A stretch of DNA of 64,000 bases. Source: a bacterium. Its GTDB lineage: Bacteria; Bacillota; Bacilli; Lactobacillales; Streptococcaceae. The notes below the pieces were generated by a model, which did not search any database, was not told the origin of the DNA, and saw only the letters and a program-made list of their open reading frames with translations. Positions 17,130 through 26,693 of this stretch are shown here, piece by piece; position 1 is the stretch's first letter, and every line of letters starts with the position of its first letter. The position numbers were made by a program, and so were the translations under genes. The DNA lies in assembly GCA_905221545.1 (NCBI GenBank), contig CAJNDO010000011.1, forward strand, positions 4,275 through 68,274, in the 5' to 3' direction.

Positions 17130-18167
17130 TTACTTCACAACAAGCTCGTAGCGAGTTTTGCTGGTGAAAGTTTGACCGGCTTTGAGAATGACTTGGTCTT
17201 TAAGGTCACTGTGAATGGCATCTGGTAAAGCTTGCGCTTCAAGGGCAATTCCATTGTGCTGTACCATTGGCTGACCTCCTACGATGACACTCTCATCCAC
17301 AAAGTTTGCTGTGTAGACTACAAAACATGGAGCCTCTGTCTTGAAAAGCAGGAAGCGACCTGAATTTTGGTCATAGAGGAAACCAGCATTGTCATGACCT
17401 GTAGGAAGGGCAAATGGATGATCCAAACCAGATACCAGCTGGATTTGCTCATCTTCCTCTGCAAAGATATCCTTCAACAAAGCACCATTGTAGATGTATT
17501 TAACCACATCACGATTGGCATCTGGAGTTTTGGCAGGAACACCATCGGGAGCAATTGGGTAAATCCCCTCTGTGTTTAGTTGGAAGACATGGCGGTCAAT
17601 TGTCTGCGTGAAATCACCAGACAAGTTGAAATAGCTGTGGTTGGTTGGATTGACCAGCGTATCTTGATCGGTCGTCACCTTGTAGCTGATTTCATAAGCA
17701 CCAGTTTCTTCCAAGTTGTAGCTAATCCAAATCTTGAGATTACCAGGAAATCCTCCTGTCCCATCTGTACGCTCTGTGTAGAGAGTCAAGCCATGATCGC
17801 TTACTTCAACTAGTTCAAACAAGCTCGAATCCCAACCTGTTGAACCACTGTGGTTACAGTTGCTAGCATTGTTGACCTCAAGGTCATAGGTCTTGCCATT
17901 GAGCTCAAAGGTCGCACCTGCAATACGGCCTGCCACAGGACCTACACTCGCTCCATGCTTGGGACTATTGCCTACATAGCTATCAAAGTCATCAAATCCC
18001 AAAATAACGTTGGCAAAATTTCCAGCCTTGTCAGGTGTGACATAGCGCAAAATGGTCGCACCATAAGTCATGACCTCAAGCTGGTAACCACCGTCAGTCT
18101 CAAAGCGATAGGCCAAGACATCCTTGCACTCGACATTTCCAAATACACGCTCTGTGTATGCTTTCAT
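17130..18167 (-). CDS. galM: Aldose 1-epimerase (mutarotase)
   Basis: 345 residues, normal length. GalM landmarks: SVGPVAGRIAGATF near residue 80, NPTNHSYFNLSG with the catalytic His, DHPFALP, and NGIALEAQALPDAIH with the catalytic base Glu. It interconverts alpha and beta anomers of galactose or glucose. It follows the bgaC-PTS-agaS operon in the same direction with a BOX element in between. A role in handling galactose from that pathway is likely, as in SP_0066. Confidence 0.93.
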   Translation of the reverse strand: MKAYTERVFGNVECKDVLAYRFETDGGYQLEVMTYGATILRYVTPDKAGNFANVILGFDDFDSYVGNSPKHGASVGPVAGRIAGATFELNGKTYDLEVNNASNCNHSGSTGWDSSLFELVEVSDHGLTLYTERTDGTGGFPGNLKIWISYNLEETGAYEISYKVTTDQDTLVNPTNHSYFNLSGDFTQTIDRHVFQLNTEGIYPIAPDGVPAKTPDANRDVVKYIYNGALLKDIFAEEDEQIQLVSGLDHPFALPTGHDNAGFLYDQNSGRFLLFKTEAPCFVVYTANFVDESVIVGGQPMVQHNGIALEAQALPDAIHSDLKDQVILKAGQTFTSKTRYELVVK

Positions 18168-18283
18168 TCTCTTCTCCTTTTACTATTTCTATCAAGCAAA
18201 CAAACCATAGAAAGCCGACTGACAATCTATGGTTTATCTGATAATTTACAAATCCTCTTGTCAAGAATTCATAAACACTGTCT

Positions 18284-18391
18284 TATACTCAATGAAAATC
18301 AAAGAGCAAACTAGGAAGCTAGCCGCAGGCTGTACTTGAGTACGGCAAGGCGAAGCTGACGTGGTTTGAATTTGATTTTCGAAGAGTATTA
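18284..18391. repeat. BOX element whose end supplies the agaS stop codon
   Basis: 108 bp, boxA plus boxC length, including CGGCAAGGCGAAGCTGACG (the classic BOX-A1R primer region). Its right terminus GAGTATTA reads TAATACTC on the minus strand, and that TAA is the stop of agaS. Confidence 0.88.
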
Positions 18392-19555
18392 CTTTTGATA
18401 TTCGTGGATGATAACACCCTGTACCACACGGTTTACGGTACCTGTAGGAGACGGTGTATCTGGTTTATTTTCTACCTTGAGCGAAGTCAATAAGGCAAAG
18501 AGTTGGGCATAAACGATGTAAGGGAAGACACGGTAAATATCATTCAAAACACCGCCACAACCAAGGGCCACTTCTTTGACATTTTCAAGACCAAAGGCTT
18601 GATCACTCAAAAGCACAACACGACGAGCAATCTGGTCACCAGCAACTTCACGAACCAAGTCCAAGTCGTACTTGCGAGTGTAGTCTGTCGTTGTACCAAA
18701 GACCAAGACAACCGTATCTTCGTTGATAAGAGATTTTGGTCCGTGACGGAAGCCGACTGGGCTTTCATACATAGTCGCAACTTGACCAGCTGTTAATTCC
18801 AAAATCTTGAGCTGAGCTTCATGAGCAAGTCCGAAGAAAGGACCAGCACCAAGGTAGATGACACGGTTAAAGTCTAAATCAACAAGCTCTTTGACATCTT
18901 CTGCCTTGTCTAGAACTTTACGGGCAAGACTAGACACAACTTCAAAACGTTCAGCTTTAACAGCAAATTCTGTAGGATCAAAGACCAAGAGAGCTGTTAG
19001 CATCATGGACGTAAAGCTAGAAGTCATGGCAAATCCAGCGTCATTAGAAGCAGCTGGTTGCAAGAGCAAGAGATTACGGTCATCGCCGTGGGCTTGAAGA
19101 GCCAATTTCCCGTCCGCTGCACAAGTAATCGTCACTTGATAAAGCTCATCCACCAAGACTTTAGCCAAATCAACAGTTGCCACACTTTCAGGCGAATTTC
19201 CACTACGAGCAAAAGATACAAGGACAGTCGCCACATCTTTTTTCAAATAAGTTTCTGGATTGGCAACAATATCTGTTGTCGCAATGGCATTGAAATTCCA
19301 TTTGCGTTCGTCATAGACTTCCTTAAAGTAAGGTACCAAGGTATCTCCCACATAAGCAGAAGTCCCCGCACCTGTCAAGATAACCTTGATATAATCATGT
19401 TTATCAGCAATCCCTTGTAGGAAGGCTGCAATTTCTTCACGTTGTGCTTGATAAGATTCAAAAGCTTCTTTCCATACATCAGGCTGTTGGTAGATTTCAC
19501 GCGTCGTGATTTCTGCACCCAATTCGAGCAAATCTTCTTTTGTATAATGTAGCAT
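18389..19555 (-). CDS. agaS: SIS-domain sugar isomerase (AgaS)
   Basis: 388 residues with two SIS domains: the first has ILTGAGTSAYVGDTLV and LVSFARSGNSPESVA (phosphosugar loop), the second VIYLGAGPFFGLAHEAQLK and MYESPVGFRHGPKSLI. It matches AgaS-type ketose/aldose isomerases (galactosamine-6-phosphate deaminase/isomerase class). It lies after the PTS genes and bgaC, so it probably handles an amino-sugar phosphate from the imported disaccharide. The stop codon comes from the adjoining BOX element. A strong hairpin separates it from the PTS IIA gene. Confidence 0.9.
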   Translation of the reverse strand: MLHYTKEDLLELGAEITTREIYQQPDVWKEAFESYQAQREEIAAFLQGIADKHDYIKVILTGAGTSAYVGDTLVPYFKEVYDERKWNFNAIATTDIVANPETYLKKDVATVLVSFARSGNSPESVATVDLAKVLVDELYQVTITCAADGKLALQAHGDDRNLLLLQPAASNDAGFAMTSSFTSMMLTALLVFDPTEFAVKAERFEVVSSLARKVLDKAEDVKELVDLDFNRVIYLGAGPFFGLAHEAQLKILELTAGQVATMYESPVGFRHGPKSLINEDTVVLVFGTTTDYTRKYDLDLVREVAGDQIARRVVLLSDQAFGLENVKEVALGCGGVLNDIYRVFPYIVYAQLFALLTSLKVENKPDTPSPTGTVNRVVQGVIIHEYQK

Positions 19556-19579
19556 TGAGTTCCTCTTTTTCTATTAAAT

Positions 19580-19608
19580 ATGGGAATGGGAGTAAGCCCC
19601 ATTCCCAT
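19580..19608 (-). other. Intercistronic hairpin between PTS IIA and agaS
   Basis: An 11-bp perfect stem (ATGGGAATGGG/CCCATTCCCAT) without a following T-run. More likely an mRNA processing or stability element, or an attenuator, than a terminator. Confidence 0.6.
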
Positions 19609-19654
19609 GTATATTCTATATAAAATGCTCTAACGATTTTCACGTTGTCACATC

Positions 19655-20059
19655 TTATTCATCTTCGTCATCATCGAAGCCAGCTAACAGGTCATTAACT
19701 TTCACAATGCTTTCTGCAGCACGGTTCTTGTAGTCCGCATCTCCACCTGTCAGGCTCGCATTGATAAATTCAATCACCATTGGAAGATTCATCCCTGCGT
19801 AAAGATCAATATCACGACCTTCCATGATCAAGCGACTCACCACGTTACATGGTGTACCACCAAGAAGATCCGCAAAGACTAGGAAATCATCCAACCCTTC
19901 AATAGCAGCTTCAAATTTTGCAGTAAATTCTTCTGGGCCATCTTCTGGAAGAAGAGGCACTGCATGAATATTTTCTTGTGGGCCCATGATCATTTCAGTG
20001 CTACCTTTAAGCTCTTCACAGAAACGACCGTGACTCACCAAAATTAATGATTTAGCCAT
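19655..20059 (-). CDS. PTS mannose/fructose-family EIIA
   Basis: 134 residues with the EIIA-Man fold; the phosphorylated residue is His10 in LILVSHGRF. It ends with an acidic tail (GFDDDEDE). It receives phosphate from HPr and passes it to the EIIB encoded upstream. It follows the IID gene after 3 bp in the operon bgaC-IIB-IIC-IID-IIA-agaS (compare SP_0060 to SP_0065). Confidence 0.93.
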   Translation of the reverse strand: MAKSLILVSHGRFCEELKGSTEMIMGPQENIHAVPLLPEDGPEEFTAKFEAAIEGLDDFLVFADLLGGTPCNVVSRLIMEGRDIDLYAGMNLPMVIEFINASLTGGDADYKNRAAESIVKVNDLLAGFDDDEDE

Positions 20060-20062
20060 AGA

Positions 20063-20884
20063 TTATGCGCCCATTCCAAGCAAGAATTTGCCGATGAATG
20101 AAAGACCTACTGCAAGAGCGATAATGATACCGATAGCTTTAGTAGAAGTCATACCTTTCTTACCAAGCAACCAGAAGATAAAGGCAGTAAAGATTGCTGG
20201 AAGTAAGCGTGGGAAGATTGAGTTCAAGATATCTTGGAAGTCAATCATTTTTTCACCGATTGGCAATTTATAAGAAACTTCAAAGTTGATCATTGTTGCT
20301 ACAAGAGCACCCATCATGAAGACACCAAGTACAGATGCAGCGTCAATCAAGGCTGTCAAAGTACTTTGCATGTTGTTGATAAGGTTAACCCCTTCTTTGT
20401 AAGCAAATTCCAACTGTTTCCAACGGAAGATGTCATAAGCAACTGCAACTGCGATCCAAAGGAAGATTCCCCATGGTTGGCCAGCGATAGCCATAGTTGC
20501 TGCGATAGATCCCATGATAGCAGGTACAAGTGAACCAAAGATAGTATCTCCAAGAGGAGCGAATGGTCCCATCAAACCTGTCTTGATACCGTTAACGGCA
20601 TCTTTTGAACCTACACCATCTTTTTCTTCCATGGCAAGGTCAAAACCAGCGATGATTGTATGGAAGAATGGTGAAGTATTGAAGAATTGAGTATGAACTT
20701 TCATCATTTCTTTCAATTCAGGAGTTCCATCCCCATACATTTTACGCAACTGAGGCAGGATCATGTAAAGGTAACCAGAAGCTTGCATACGTTCGTAGTT
20801 CCAACCCAATTGGAAAGTAAACAAGCTACGTTTGTTGATTTGATTAAAATCTTCTTTTGTAAGTTTGTAATTAGAATTCGTCAT
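20063..20884 (-). CDS. PTS mannose/fructose-family EIID
   Basis: 273 residues from MTNSNYKLTKEDFNQ. Conserved EIID sequences: RSLFTFQLGWNYERMQASGYLY near the N-terminus, GIKTGLMGPFAPLGDTIFG, and a hydrophobic C-terminal half. It forms the membrane channel with EIIC. Start chosen at 20884, which overlaps the IIC gene by 14 bp; an ATG 15 nt earlier is also possible. Confidence 0.93.
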   Translation of the reverse strand: MTNSNYKLTKEDFNQINKRSLFTFQLGWNYERMQASGYLYMILPQLRKMYGDGTPELKEMMKVHTQFFNTSPFFHTIIAGFDLAMEEKDGVGSKDAVNGIKTGLMGPFAPLGDTIFGSLVPAIMGSIAATMAIAGQPWGIFLWIAVAVAYDIFRWKQLEFAYKEGVNLINNMQSTLTALIDAASVLGVFMMGALVATMINFEVSYKLPIGEKMIDFQDILNSIFPRLLPAIFTAFIFWLLGKKGMTSTKAIGIIIALAVGLSFIGKFLLGMGA

Positions 20885-21776
20885 CTTCGATTTCCCCACT
20901 TTCTGATGGTGTAGAAGGTGCTGCTACAGCTACTTTTTGGCTATTTTTGAAGTGAAGCACTGCTAGGAAGATACCTACGATAGAGATACCAATCATAGAC
21001 AATCCTTTGAAGTTGTTCACGAAACCAATTTTTTCAGCAACATCTTTAGGTAGAGTACCGATAACACCTGCAACAGCGCCACCAAGACCTGTTACATATG
21101 AGTAAAGAACAGTCAACATAGCTGTCAAACCAAATCCCATAGCAAGGTAGTGAAGGTTACGTTTAACTGGAAGGTAACGAAGCAAGATTGCAAATCCAAG
21201 ACCTGGAAGCATACGTCCTGCAAGTGTCAAGCCATCTGCAACCCATTTGTAGGCTTCAACGAAGTCCACCACTGATTGTACGAAGGCACCACCAAAGGCA
21301 AGGGCAAAGAAGACTGGAAGGGCACGAGATAAAGCCCAAGGAATCGCACCAAGCAAGTAGTTGCGTTCAATACCTTTATAGTCAAAGCGTTCGATTGCAG
21401 CATCCACACGGTGAGCGAAGAAAGTAGTTGTCATACGTCCAAGAACGTCGAAGTAAGTCAAGAGCGCTGCTACTGGCACAGCGATTGTTGTAATCGCAAG
21501 TGCTGTATCGATACCTTGTGAAACAGAGAAGGCTGTCGCAAGAACCGCACCAGAAGTTGCGTCGATACGAGAAGCACCACCGAAGGTACCAACCCCAAGA
21601 ACGAATAATTGCAAGTTACCACCGATAAGTAGACCAGTAGTCAAATCTCCCATGATTAAACCAGTAATGAAACCAGCAAATACAGGGGAACCTGCAGATG
21701 AAACGATCGTCAACTCATCACAGATTTGATAAGCTGAGTACAAAGTGAGAAGTAAAATTTGCCACCATTGTATCAT
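20871..21776 (-). CDS. PTS mannose/fructose-family EIIC
   Basis: 301 residues, multi-spanning. Features: AGFITGLIMGDLTTGLLIGGNLQLFVLGVGTF-type glycine-rich segments near the N-terminus and a charged tail (SGEIEDDEF). Sugar translocation subunit with EIID. Spacing to the IIB gene is 26 bp. The system is presumed to bring in a beta-galactoside released or cleaved by BgaC. Confidence 0.93.
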   Translation of the reverse strand: MIQWWQILLLTLYSAYQICDELTIVSSAGSPVFAGFITGLIMGDLTTGLLIGGNLQLFVLGVGTFGGASRIDATSGAVLATAFSVSQGIDTALAITTIAVPVAALLTYFDVLGRMTTTFFAHRVDAAIERFDYKGIERNYLLGAIPWALSRALPVFFALAFGGAFVQSVVDFVEAYKWVADGLTLAGRMLPGLGFAILLRYLPVKRNLHYLAMGFGLTAMLTVLYSYVTGLGGAVAGVIGTLPKDVAEKIGFVNNFKGLSMIGISIVGIFLAVLHFKNSQKVAVAAPSTPSESGEIEDDEF

Positions 21777-21802
21777 AACAATGACCTCCTAAAAATTTTT
21801 TC

Positions 21803-22279
21803 CTATTTTAATAAGCTCAAAAAGTCTGAAATTGGATCATTTGGAACCATTTGAGCAGTAAGTTTAACACCTTTTTCTGCTAGTTTGTGGAAGTCTTCCA
21901 CATCCTTGTCCACTACGTTGATAGAACGTGTGATGGCGCGAGTTTCTGGTGTTTGAGACATATTCCCAACATTAAGGGTTTCAAGTGGTACACCTGCTTC
22001 GACCAAACCAAGGAAGCGGTCTGGCTTACGAGCCACGATAAAGAGACGTTGGCTATCGTATTTTCCAGCAAGAATATTGGCTGCCGCTTTTTCAATTGGC
22101 AAAATACTCAATTTCACACCTGGTGGTGTTGCAAGTTTCAAACCACTTTTTTCAACGTCATTGTTGACAACTTCGTCATCTACAACCATAATACGTGAAA
22201 CATTTAGTTTTCCAGCCCAAAGATTGGCTACTTGTCCGTGGATCAAACGTCCATCGATACGGCATCCTACAATTGTCAT
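21803..22279 (-). CDS. PTS mannose/fructose-family EIIB
   Basis: 158 residues with active-site His14 in RIDGRLIHGQVANLW, the hallmark of the family. It phosphorylates the incoming sugar. Its start overlaps the bgaC stop (4 bp), so it is translated together with the galactosidase. Confidence 0.93.
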   Translation of the reverse strand: MTIVGCRIDGRLIHGQVANLWAGKLNVSRIMVVDDEVVNNDVEKSGLKLATPPGVKLSILPIEKAAANILAGKYDSQRLFIVARKPDRFLGLVEAGVPLETLNVGNMSQTPETRAITRSINVVDKDVEDFHKLAEKGVKLTAQMVPNDPISDFLSLLK

Positions 22280-24063
22280 AAGTTTTCCCCCTTTATGTGT
22301 TTTAGTGTAGGTTTACGAGTTAAATGAATCTCTTCTTTATATTGGCCCTCTGTTTCAAAGATAATGATGCGATTGGCACCTTCCTTAAGATAGCTATGAG
22401 GGATATAAAGCGAGAGGGTTGGGCCGACGTTCCAAAAACGTCCTAGATTCTGCCCATTGACAAAGGCAACTCCCTTACCAAACTCAGACAAGTCTAGGTA
22501 AGTATCTTTTGGCTCTTCGATTATAAAATCATAAGCGTAAAAGGCTGGTTGTCCTTCTGTCCATCCTTTTGAAAAATCAATTTTCTCAGGATTATCTAGT
22601 GGGAGTGGATAGTGTTTCCAGTTTAGTAAGAAGTGCAAATCCTTACAAACCCCTGTCCGAATTCCCTTACGTTGCGTATCCGCTAAGAACTTATGACCAT
22701 AGTTGACACGCCCCATATTTTCTACCAAGATATCCAGTCTGGATAGCGCTTTCTTTTCACCTTGATAAAAAATATCTTCCCCAATCTCTGTCTGATATTG
22801 GGTTTTGACCCACTGACCATCGACATAAAGCTGAGCCCTATCTCGACCATCAATGATTCGAAGTCTTTCTTCTTCTGCATCCCAGTTTGTTTCTGTTCGA
22901 TAGAGTAGGTAGCCATAACTTTGTCCCAGCTCCTCCATCTTTCTAGGATAAAGGCTTTCTACAGGACTAGACAAGCTATCCAAGGTTTCAAACAAGGAAA
23001 CTTTTTCAACTAGTGGAATAGCATCCAACTCCATACTCTCTTTGTAGAGTGGTTCTAACTGCGGATACTCTGGGAAATGTGTCGCCATCATCTTCTTGAC
23101 TGCTAAATATTTGGCAGTTGGATTTCCTTCTTCATCCAGAAGGGCATCGTAATCATAAGATGTAACTTGTGGCAGGTCCAAAGTTCCTCTAGCCGAGCAA
23201 CCATTCATGAAACCAAAATTTGTACCACCATGGAACATGTAAAGATTGATAGAGCCTTGTTCCAAAACCTCTCGAACTGCATCTGCCAATTCTTTCGGAT
23301 CCCGCGTGATAATCGGCTCTTTCCAACGATTGAACCAGCCATCCCAGAACTCCATACACATGAGTGGCCATTTCTTACCATGCTCATCAAAGAATTCCTG
23401 CATCTGTGAAAAATTATAAGGTGCCTTAGAACCAAAGTTCCCTGTTACAAAGAGGTCATCTTCGATTAAGGTTCCAGCTTTCAGAGTAGCTCGCCATGGA
23501 CCATCTGATGTAAAGAGGGGACAGGTTACGCCACGCTCTTCCATCAACTGTCGAATGGCTCTCAGGTAAGCCTTATCTTCTCCATAAGAACCATACTCAT
23601 TTTCAACCTGCATCATGAGGATGTTGCCACCATTGTCCAACAAATGTGGAACCAACCGTGACAAGAGCTGGTCATAGTAGCGACCTACAGCTTCAATATA
23701 GGCTGGATCTGAGGAACGAAGCCTCATATTCTTTGTTAAGAGCCAGGCTGGTAAACCACCGAATTCCCACTCCGCACAGATAAAGGGAGACGGACGAACA
23801 ATCGCATAGAGACCCAAATCTTGTGCTGTCTGAAGAAATCGCTCCAAATCCAGAGCCCCTTCAAAGTGAAACTCACCCTCACGAGGCTCGTGTAAATTCC
23901 AAGCCACATAAGTCTCTACCGTATTAAAGCCAAGAGCCTTCAAGTTATAGAGCGAATGATACCAATCCTCTTGAGGAACCCTAAAATAATGAATGGCGCC
24001 AGATAAAATCTTAAATGATTTTCCATCGAGATAGAAATCATCTCGTATCTCAAATCGTGTCAT
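22276..24063 (-). CDS. bgaC: Beta-galactosidase, GH35
   Basis: 595 residues, equal to pneumococcal BgaC. The TIM barrel starts at FEIRDDFYLDGKSFKILSG. The acid/base Glu is in MQVENEYGSYGE and the nucleophile Glu in MCMEFWDGWF. GH35 jelly-roll domains follow, with WNVGPTLSLYIPHSYLK near the C-terminus. BgaC of pneumococcus removes terminal beta-1,3-linked galactose from host glycans and is surface-found without a signal peptide; none is seen here. First gene of the PTS operon, with a strong promoter and a cre site. Start at 24063 (MTRFEIRDD) by family length. Confidence 0.95.
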   Translation of the reverse strand: MTRFEIRDDFYLDGKSFKILSGAIHYFRVPQEDWYHSLYNLKALGFNTVETYVAWNLHEPREGEFHFEGALDLERFLQTAQDLGLYAIVRPSPFICAEWEFGGLPAWLLTKNMRLRSSDPAYIEAVGRYYDQLLSRLVPHLLDNGGNILMMQVENEYGSYGEDKAYLRAIRQLMEERGVTCPLFTSDGPWRATLKAGTLIEDDLFVTGNFGSKAPYNFSQMQEFFDEHGKKWPLMCMEFWDGWFNRWKEPIITRDPKELADAVREVLEQGSINLYMFHGGTNFGFMNGCSARGTLDLPQVTSYDYDALLDEEGNPTAKYLAVKKMMATHFPEYPQLEPLYKESMELDAIPLVEKVSLFETLDSLSSPVESLYPRKMEELGQSYGYLLYRTETNWDAEEERLRIIDGRDRAQLYVDGQWVKTQYQTEIGEDIFYQGEKKALSRLDILVENMGRVNYGHKFLADTQRKGIRTGVCKDLHFLLNWKHYPLPLDNPEKIDFSKGWTEGQPAFYAYDFIIEEPKDTYLDLSEFGKGVAFVNGQNLGRFWNVGPTLSLYIPHSYLKEGANRIIIFETEGQYKEEIHLTRKPTLKHIKGENL

Positions 24064-24085
24064 AAAACTACCTTTTGATTGCAAA

Positions 24086-24100
24086 AGTTTGCGCTTTCAT
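24086..24100 (-). promoter_or_regulatory. cre site (CcpA) before bgaC
   Basis: ATGAAAGCGCAAACT on the minus strand fits the cre consensus WTGNAANCGNWNNCW. It lies between the -10 and the bgaC start, where CcpA would block transcription in good sugars. Confidence 0.7.
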
Positions 24101-24114
24101 TTATTGTTATATTA

Positions 24115-24143
24115 AATATAGCGCAATCATTCATGTTTGTCAA
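24115..24143 (-). promoter_or_regulatory. bgaC operon promoter
   Basis: TTGACA (24138-24143), 17-bp spacer, TATATT (24115-24120): near-consensus sigma-A promoter. Confidence 0.8.
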
Positions 24144-24202
24144 TAGTCTTAACTAGATTATTTAAAATTTTTCTATTTTTTTACTAACTTTTAGGCAAAA
24201 TA

Positions 24203-24272
24203 CTTATAAAATCGTATAAGTCCTGGAACTTCGCTCTTTTTCGCCAAAAACCTTGTATAAAAATGTATAAAA
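24203..24272. promoter_or_regulatory. Candidate operators of the GntR regulator
   Basis: CTTATA-N6-TATAAG (24203-24220) and two direct TGTATAAAA copies 10 bp apart (24254-24262, 24264-24272) lie in the divergent region. They share a GTATAA core and are plausible sites for the GntR protein encoded alongside. Not proven. Confidence 0.4.
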
Positions 24273-24396
24273 CCCTGATTATTTAGATGTAAATTAACCT
24301 TTTAGCCTATTATTTTAATTTTTTATTCAAAAGACTACTATTCTTTTCTTTTTTATGGTAAAATCTTTTATGGAAAAGGAAAATCGAGGTGAAAAT

Positions 24397-25113
24397 ATGG
24401 CAATTCCTAAATATCAATATATAAAAGACGAATTAAAGAACAAAATCATCTCTGGTCAATTCGCCAGTGGAGATAAATTTTACACTGAAGCTGAATTGAT
24501 TTCAATGTATGATGTGAGTTCTATCACAGTTGTCCGCGCCTTAAACGACCTTGCCAAAGATGGCTATATTGTCCGCCAACAAGGAAAGGGTACATTCGTT
24601 TCACGCGCACGCAAACACAAACTCGTGGAGTTTTCAGATGTAGAAGTTTTTGAAACTAAAGATGATAAAGTGACCGTCCTTTCTATTGAACGCGGAAATA
24701 AACTAAGCTACTTAGAAAAACTTGGATTACGTGGTGACCAGTTCTACTATAAGATTGAGCGCGTACGTAAATCAAACGGTGTTGTATACATCTACCATAC
24801 ATCTTACATTCCAGAACAATACATCAACGCAAATTATCCAAACCTTGAATACTATAGCTCTATCTATAGCCGTTTCAAATTGGATTACCACATTCACATG
24901 AATGATGAACACTTTGAAGAAATCAATGAAATAGCATTTCCAACTCCAGAACACGTGGTTTCCATTCTAGGAATCAATGATCAATTCCCTACTGTCCTTC
25001 AGACCAAGATTACGAAACTCGAATCTACTGGTCAAGTTTTGGAATATAGTGAAACCTACAAACGATCTGATTACTACAAGATTAAATTCATCTCATGTGA
25101 CCGTGATCACTAA
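24397..25113 (+). CDS. bgaR: GntR/HutC-family regulator of bgaC operon
   Basis: 238 residues. The N-terminal winged helix (about 1-70: KYQYIKDELKNKIISGQF, YTEAELISMYDVSSITVVRAL, GKGTFVS) and the C-terminal UTRA effector domain (about 90-235) are typical of HutC-type sugar regulators. It is divergent from bgaC and is the counterpart of pneumococcal SP_0058 (BgaR), a repressor of that operon. Start at 24397 after GAGGTG; an upstream in-frame ATG lacks a ribosome binding site. Confidence 0.9.
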   Translation: MAIPKYQYIKDELKNKIISGQFASGDKFYTEAELISMYDVSSITVVRALNDLAKDGYIVRQQGKGTFVSRARKHKLVEFSDVEVFETKDDKVTVLSIERGNKLSYLEKLGLRGDQFYYKIERVRKSNGVVYIYHTSYIPEQYINANYPNLEYYSSIYSRFKLDYHIHMNDEHFEEINEIAFPTPEHVVSILGINDQFPTVLQTKITKLESTGQVLEYSETYKRSDYYKIKFISCDRDH

Positions 25114-25121
25114 GAAGAAAG

Positions 25122-25152
25122 CCTGAGCCTCATCGCTTGGGCCTTTTCTATG
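25122..25152 (+). terminator. Terminator of bgaR
   Basis: AAGCCTGAGC/GCTTGGGCCTT stem followed by TTTTCT, 9 nt after the stop. Confidence 0.7.
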
Positions 25153-25265
25153 CTTATTATATCCCATCAAAACTGTATTTTCTATATGTCAATGAAGATT
25201 GATTAAATTTGTTTAAATTTTACTAAAATATTGGGAATCTTTTTAGCAAAAAAGCTTTAATAAAC

Positions 25266-25320
25266 AAGAAAAACCGAGGTTCTTCTACTCCAGTAAATAG
25301 AGTAATAGAACTTCGATTTT
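25266..25320 (-). terminator. Terminator of purB
   Basis: Long imperfect stem (AATCGAAGTTCTATTACTC against its mirror arm) followed by TTTTTC on the minus strand, 8 nt after the purB stop. Confidence 0.75.
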
Positions 25321-25327
25321 ATTTTAA

Positions 25328-26623
25328 TTATCCTAGTCCAAGACGTTCAAAGATATCATCCACTCGTTTAGTGTAGTAAAGAGGGTTGAAAATCTCATCG
25401 ATTTCCTCTTGTGTCAAACGTGATGTCACTTCTGGATCTGCTTCAAGAAGCGGTTTAAAGTCTACTTGATTGTCCCAAGAGTAGGCTGTTTTTGGTTGTA
25501 CCAAGTCATAGGCTTGCTCACGTGTCATGCCTTTCTCAATCAAGGTCAACATAGCACGTTGGCTAAAGATCAGACCAAAAGTCGAGTTCATGTTGCGGAT
25601 CATGTTTTCTGGGAAGACTGTCAAATTCTTGACAATATTTCCAAAGCGGTTGAGCATGTAGTCAATCAAAATAGTCGTATCTGGTGTGATGATACGCTCA
25701 GCTGATGAGTGAGAAATGTCGCGTTCATGCCAGAGAGCAACGTTCTCATAAGCCGTAATCATGTGACCACGGATAACACGCGCCAAACCTGTCATGTTTT
25801 CAGAACCAATAGGGTTGCGTTTGTGCGGCATTGCTGAAGACCCTTTTTGACCTTTAGCAAAGAATTCTTCCACTTCGCGTTGTTCAGACTTTTGCAAACC
25901 ACGAATTTCTGTTGCCATACGTTCGATTGAAGTCGCGATGCTAGCAAGAACTGCAAAGTACTCAGCGTGAAGGTCACGAGGAAGGACTTGTGTAGAGATC
26001 TCTTGGGCACGGATGCCAAGCTTGTCGCAGACGTATTTTTCAACGAATGGTGGAATGTTGGCAAAGTTCCCAACCGCACCAGAAATCTTACCAGCTTCCA
26101 CACCAGCAGCCGCATGCTCGAAACGCTCGATATTGCGCTTCATTTCGCTGTACCAAGTCGCCAATTTAAGACCAAAAGTTGTAGGCTCAGCATGCACACC
26201 GTGGGTACGACCCATCATGATGGTGAACTTGTGCTCCTTGGCCTTGTCAGCGATGATGTTGGTGAAGTTTTCAAGGTCACGACGGATGATGTCGTTAGCC
26301 TGCTTGTAAAGGTAACCGTAGGCCGTATCTACCACGTCGGTCGATGTCAACCCATAGTGAACCCACTTGCGCTCCTCACCAAGAGTCTCAGAAACCGCAC
26401 GCGTGAAAGCCACCACATCGTGGCGAGTCTCCTGCTCAATCTCCAAAATACGGTCGATGTCAAAGTCCGCCTTCTCGCGAATCAAAGCCACATCTTCCTT
26501 AGGGATTTCCCCCAACTCAGCCCATGCCTCATCAGCCAAGATTTCCACCTCAAGCCAAGCACGGTATTTATTTTCTTCACTCCAAATATTCGCCATCTCA
26601 GGGCGAGAGTAACGGTTGATCAT
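25328..26623 (-). CDS. purB: Adenylosuccinate lyase
   Basis: 431 residues. Starts [17 protein letters not shown], carries [24 protein letters not shown] (catalytic His) and the signature [17 protein letters not shown]. It releases fumarate from SAICAR and from adenylosuccinate, two steps in AMP synthesis. It is the last gene of the purine cluster; the preceding 75-aa gene is 70 bp upstream. In pneumococcus strH lies beyond it; here bgaR does. Confidence 0.97.
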   Translation of the reverse strand: MINRYSRPEMANIWSEENKYRAWLEVEILADEAWAELGEIPKEDVALIREKADFDIDRILEIEQETRHDVVAFTRAVSETLGEERKWVHYGLTSTDVVDTAYGYLYKQANDIIRRDLENFTNIIADKAKEHKFTIMMGRTHGVHAEPTTFGLKLATWYSEMKRNIERFEHAAAGVEAGKISGAVGNFANIPPFVEKYVCDKLGIRAQEISTQVLPRDLHAEYFAVLASIATSIERMATEIRGLQKSEQREVEEFFAKGQKGSSAMPHKRNPIGSENMTGLARVIRGHMITAYENVALWHERDISHSSAERIITPDTTILIDYMLNRFGNIVKNLTVFPENMIRNMNSTFGLIFSQRAMLTLIEKGMTREQAYDLVQPKTAYSWDNQVDFKPLLEADPEVTSRLTQEEIDEIFNPLYYTKRVDDIFERLGLG

Positions 26624-26693
26624 GTTGTTAATTTTTCCTTTCTTTTTCTACTTCACGATGTGCAAACAAATCATAGAACATTGATTAGCCAAA

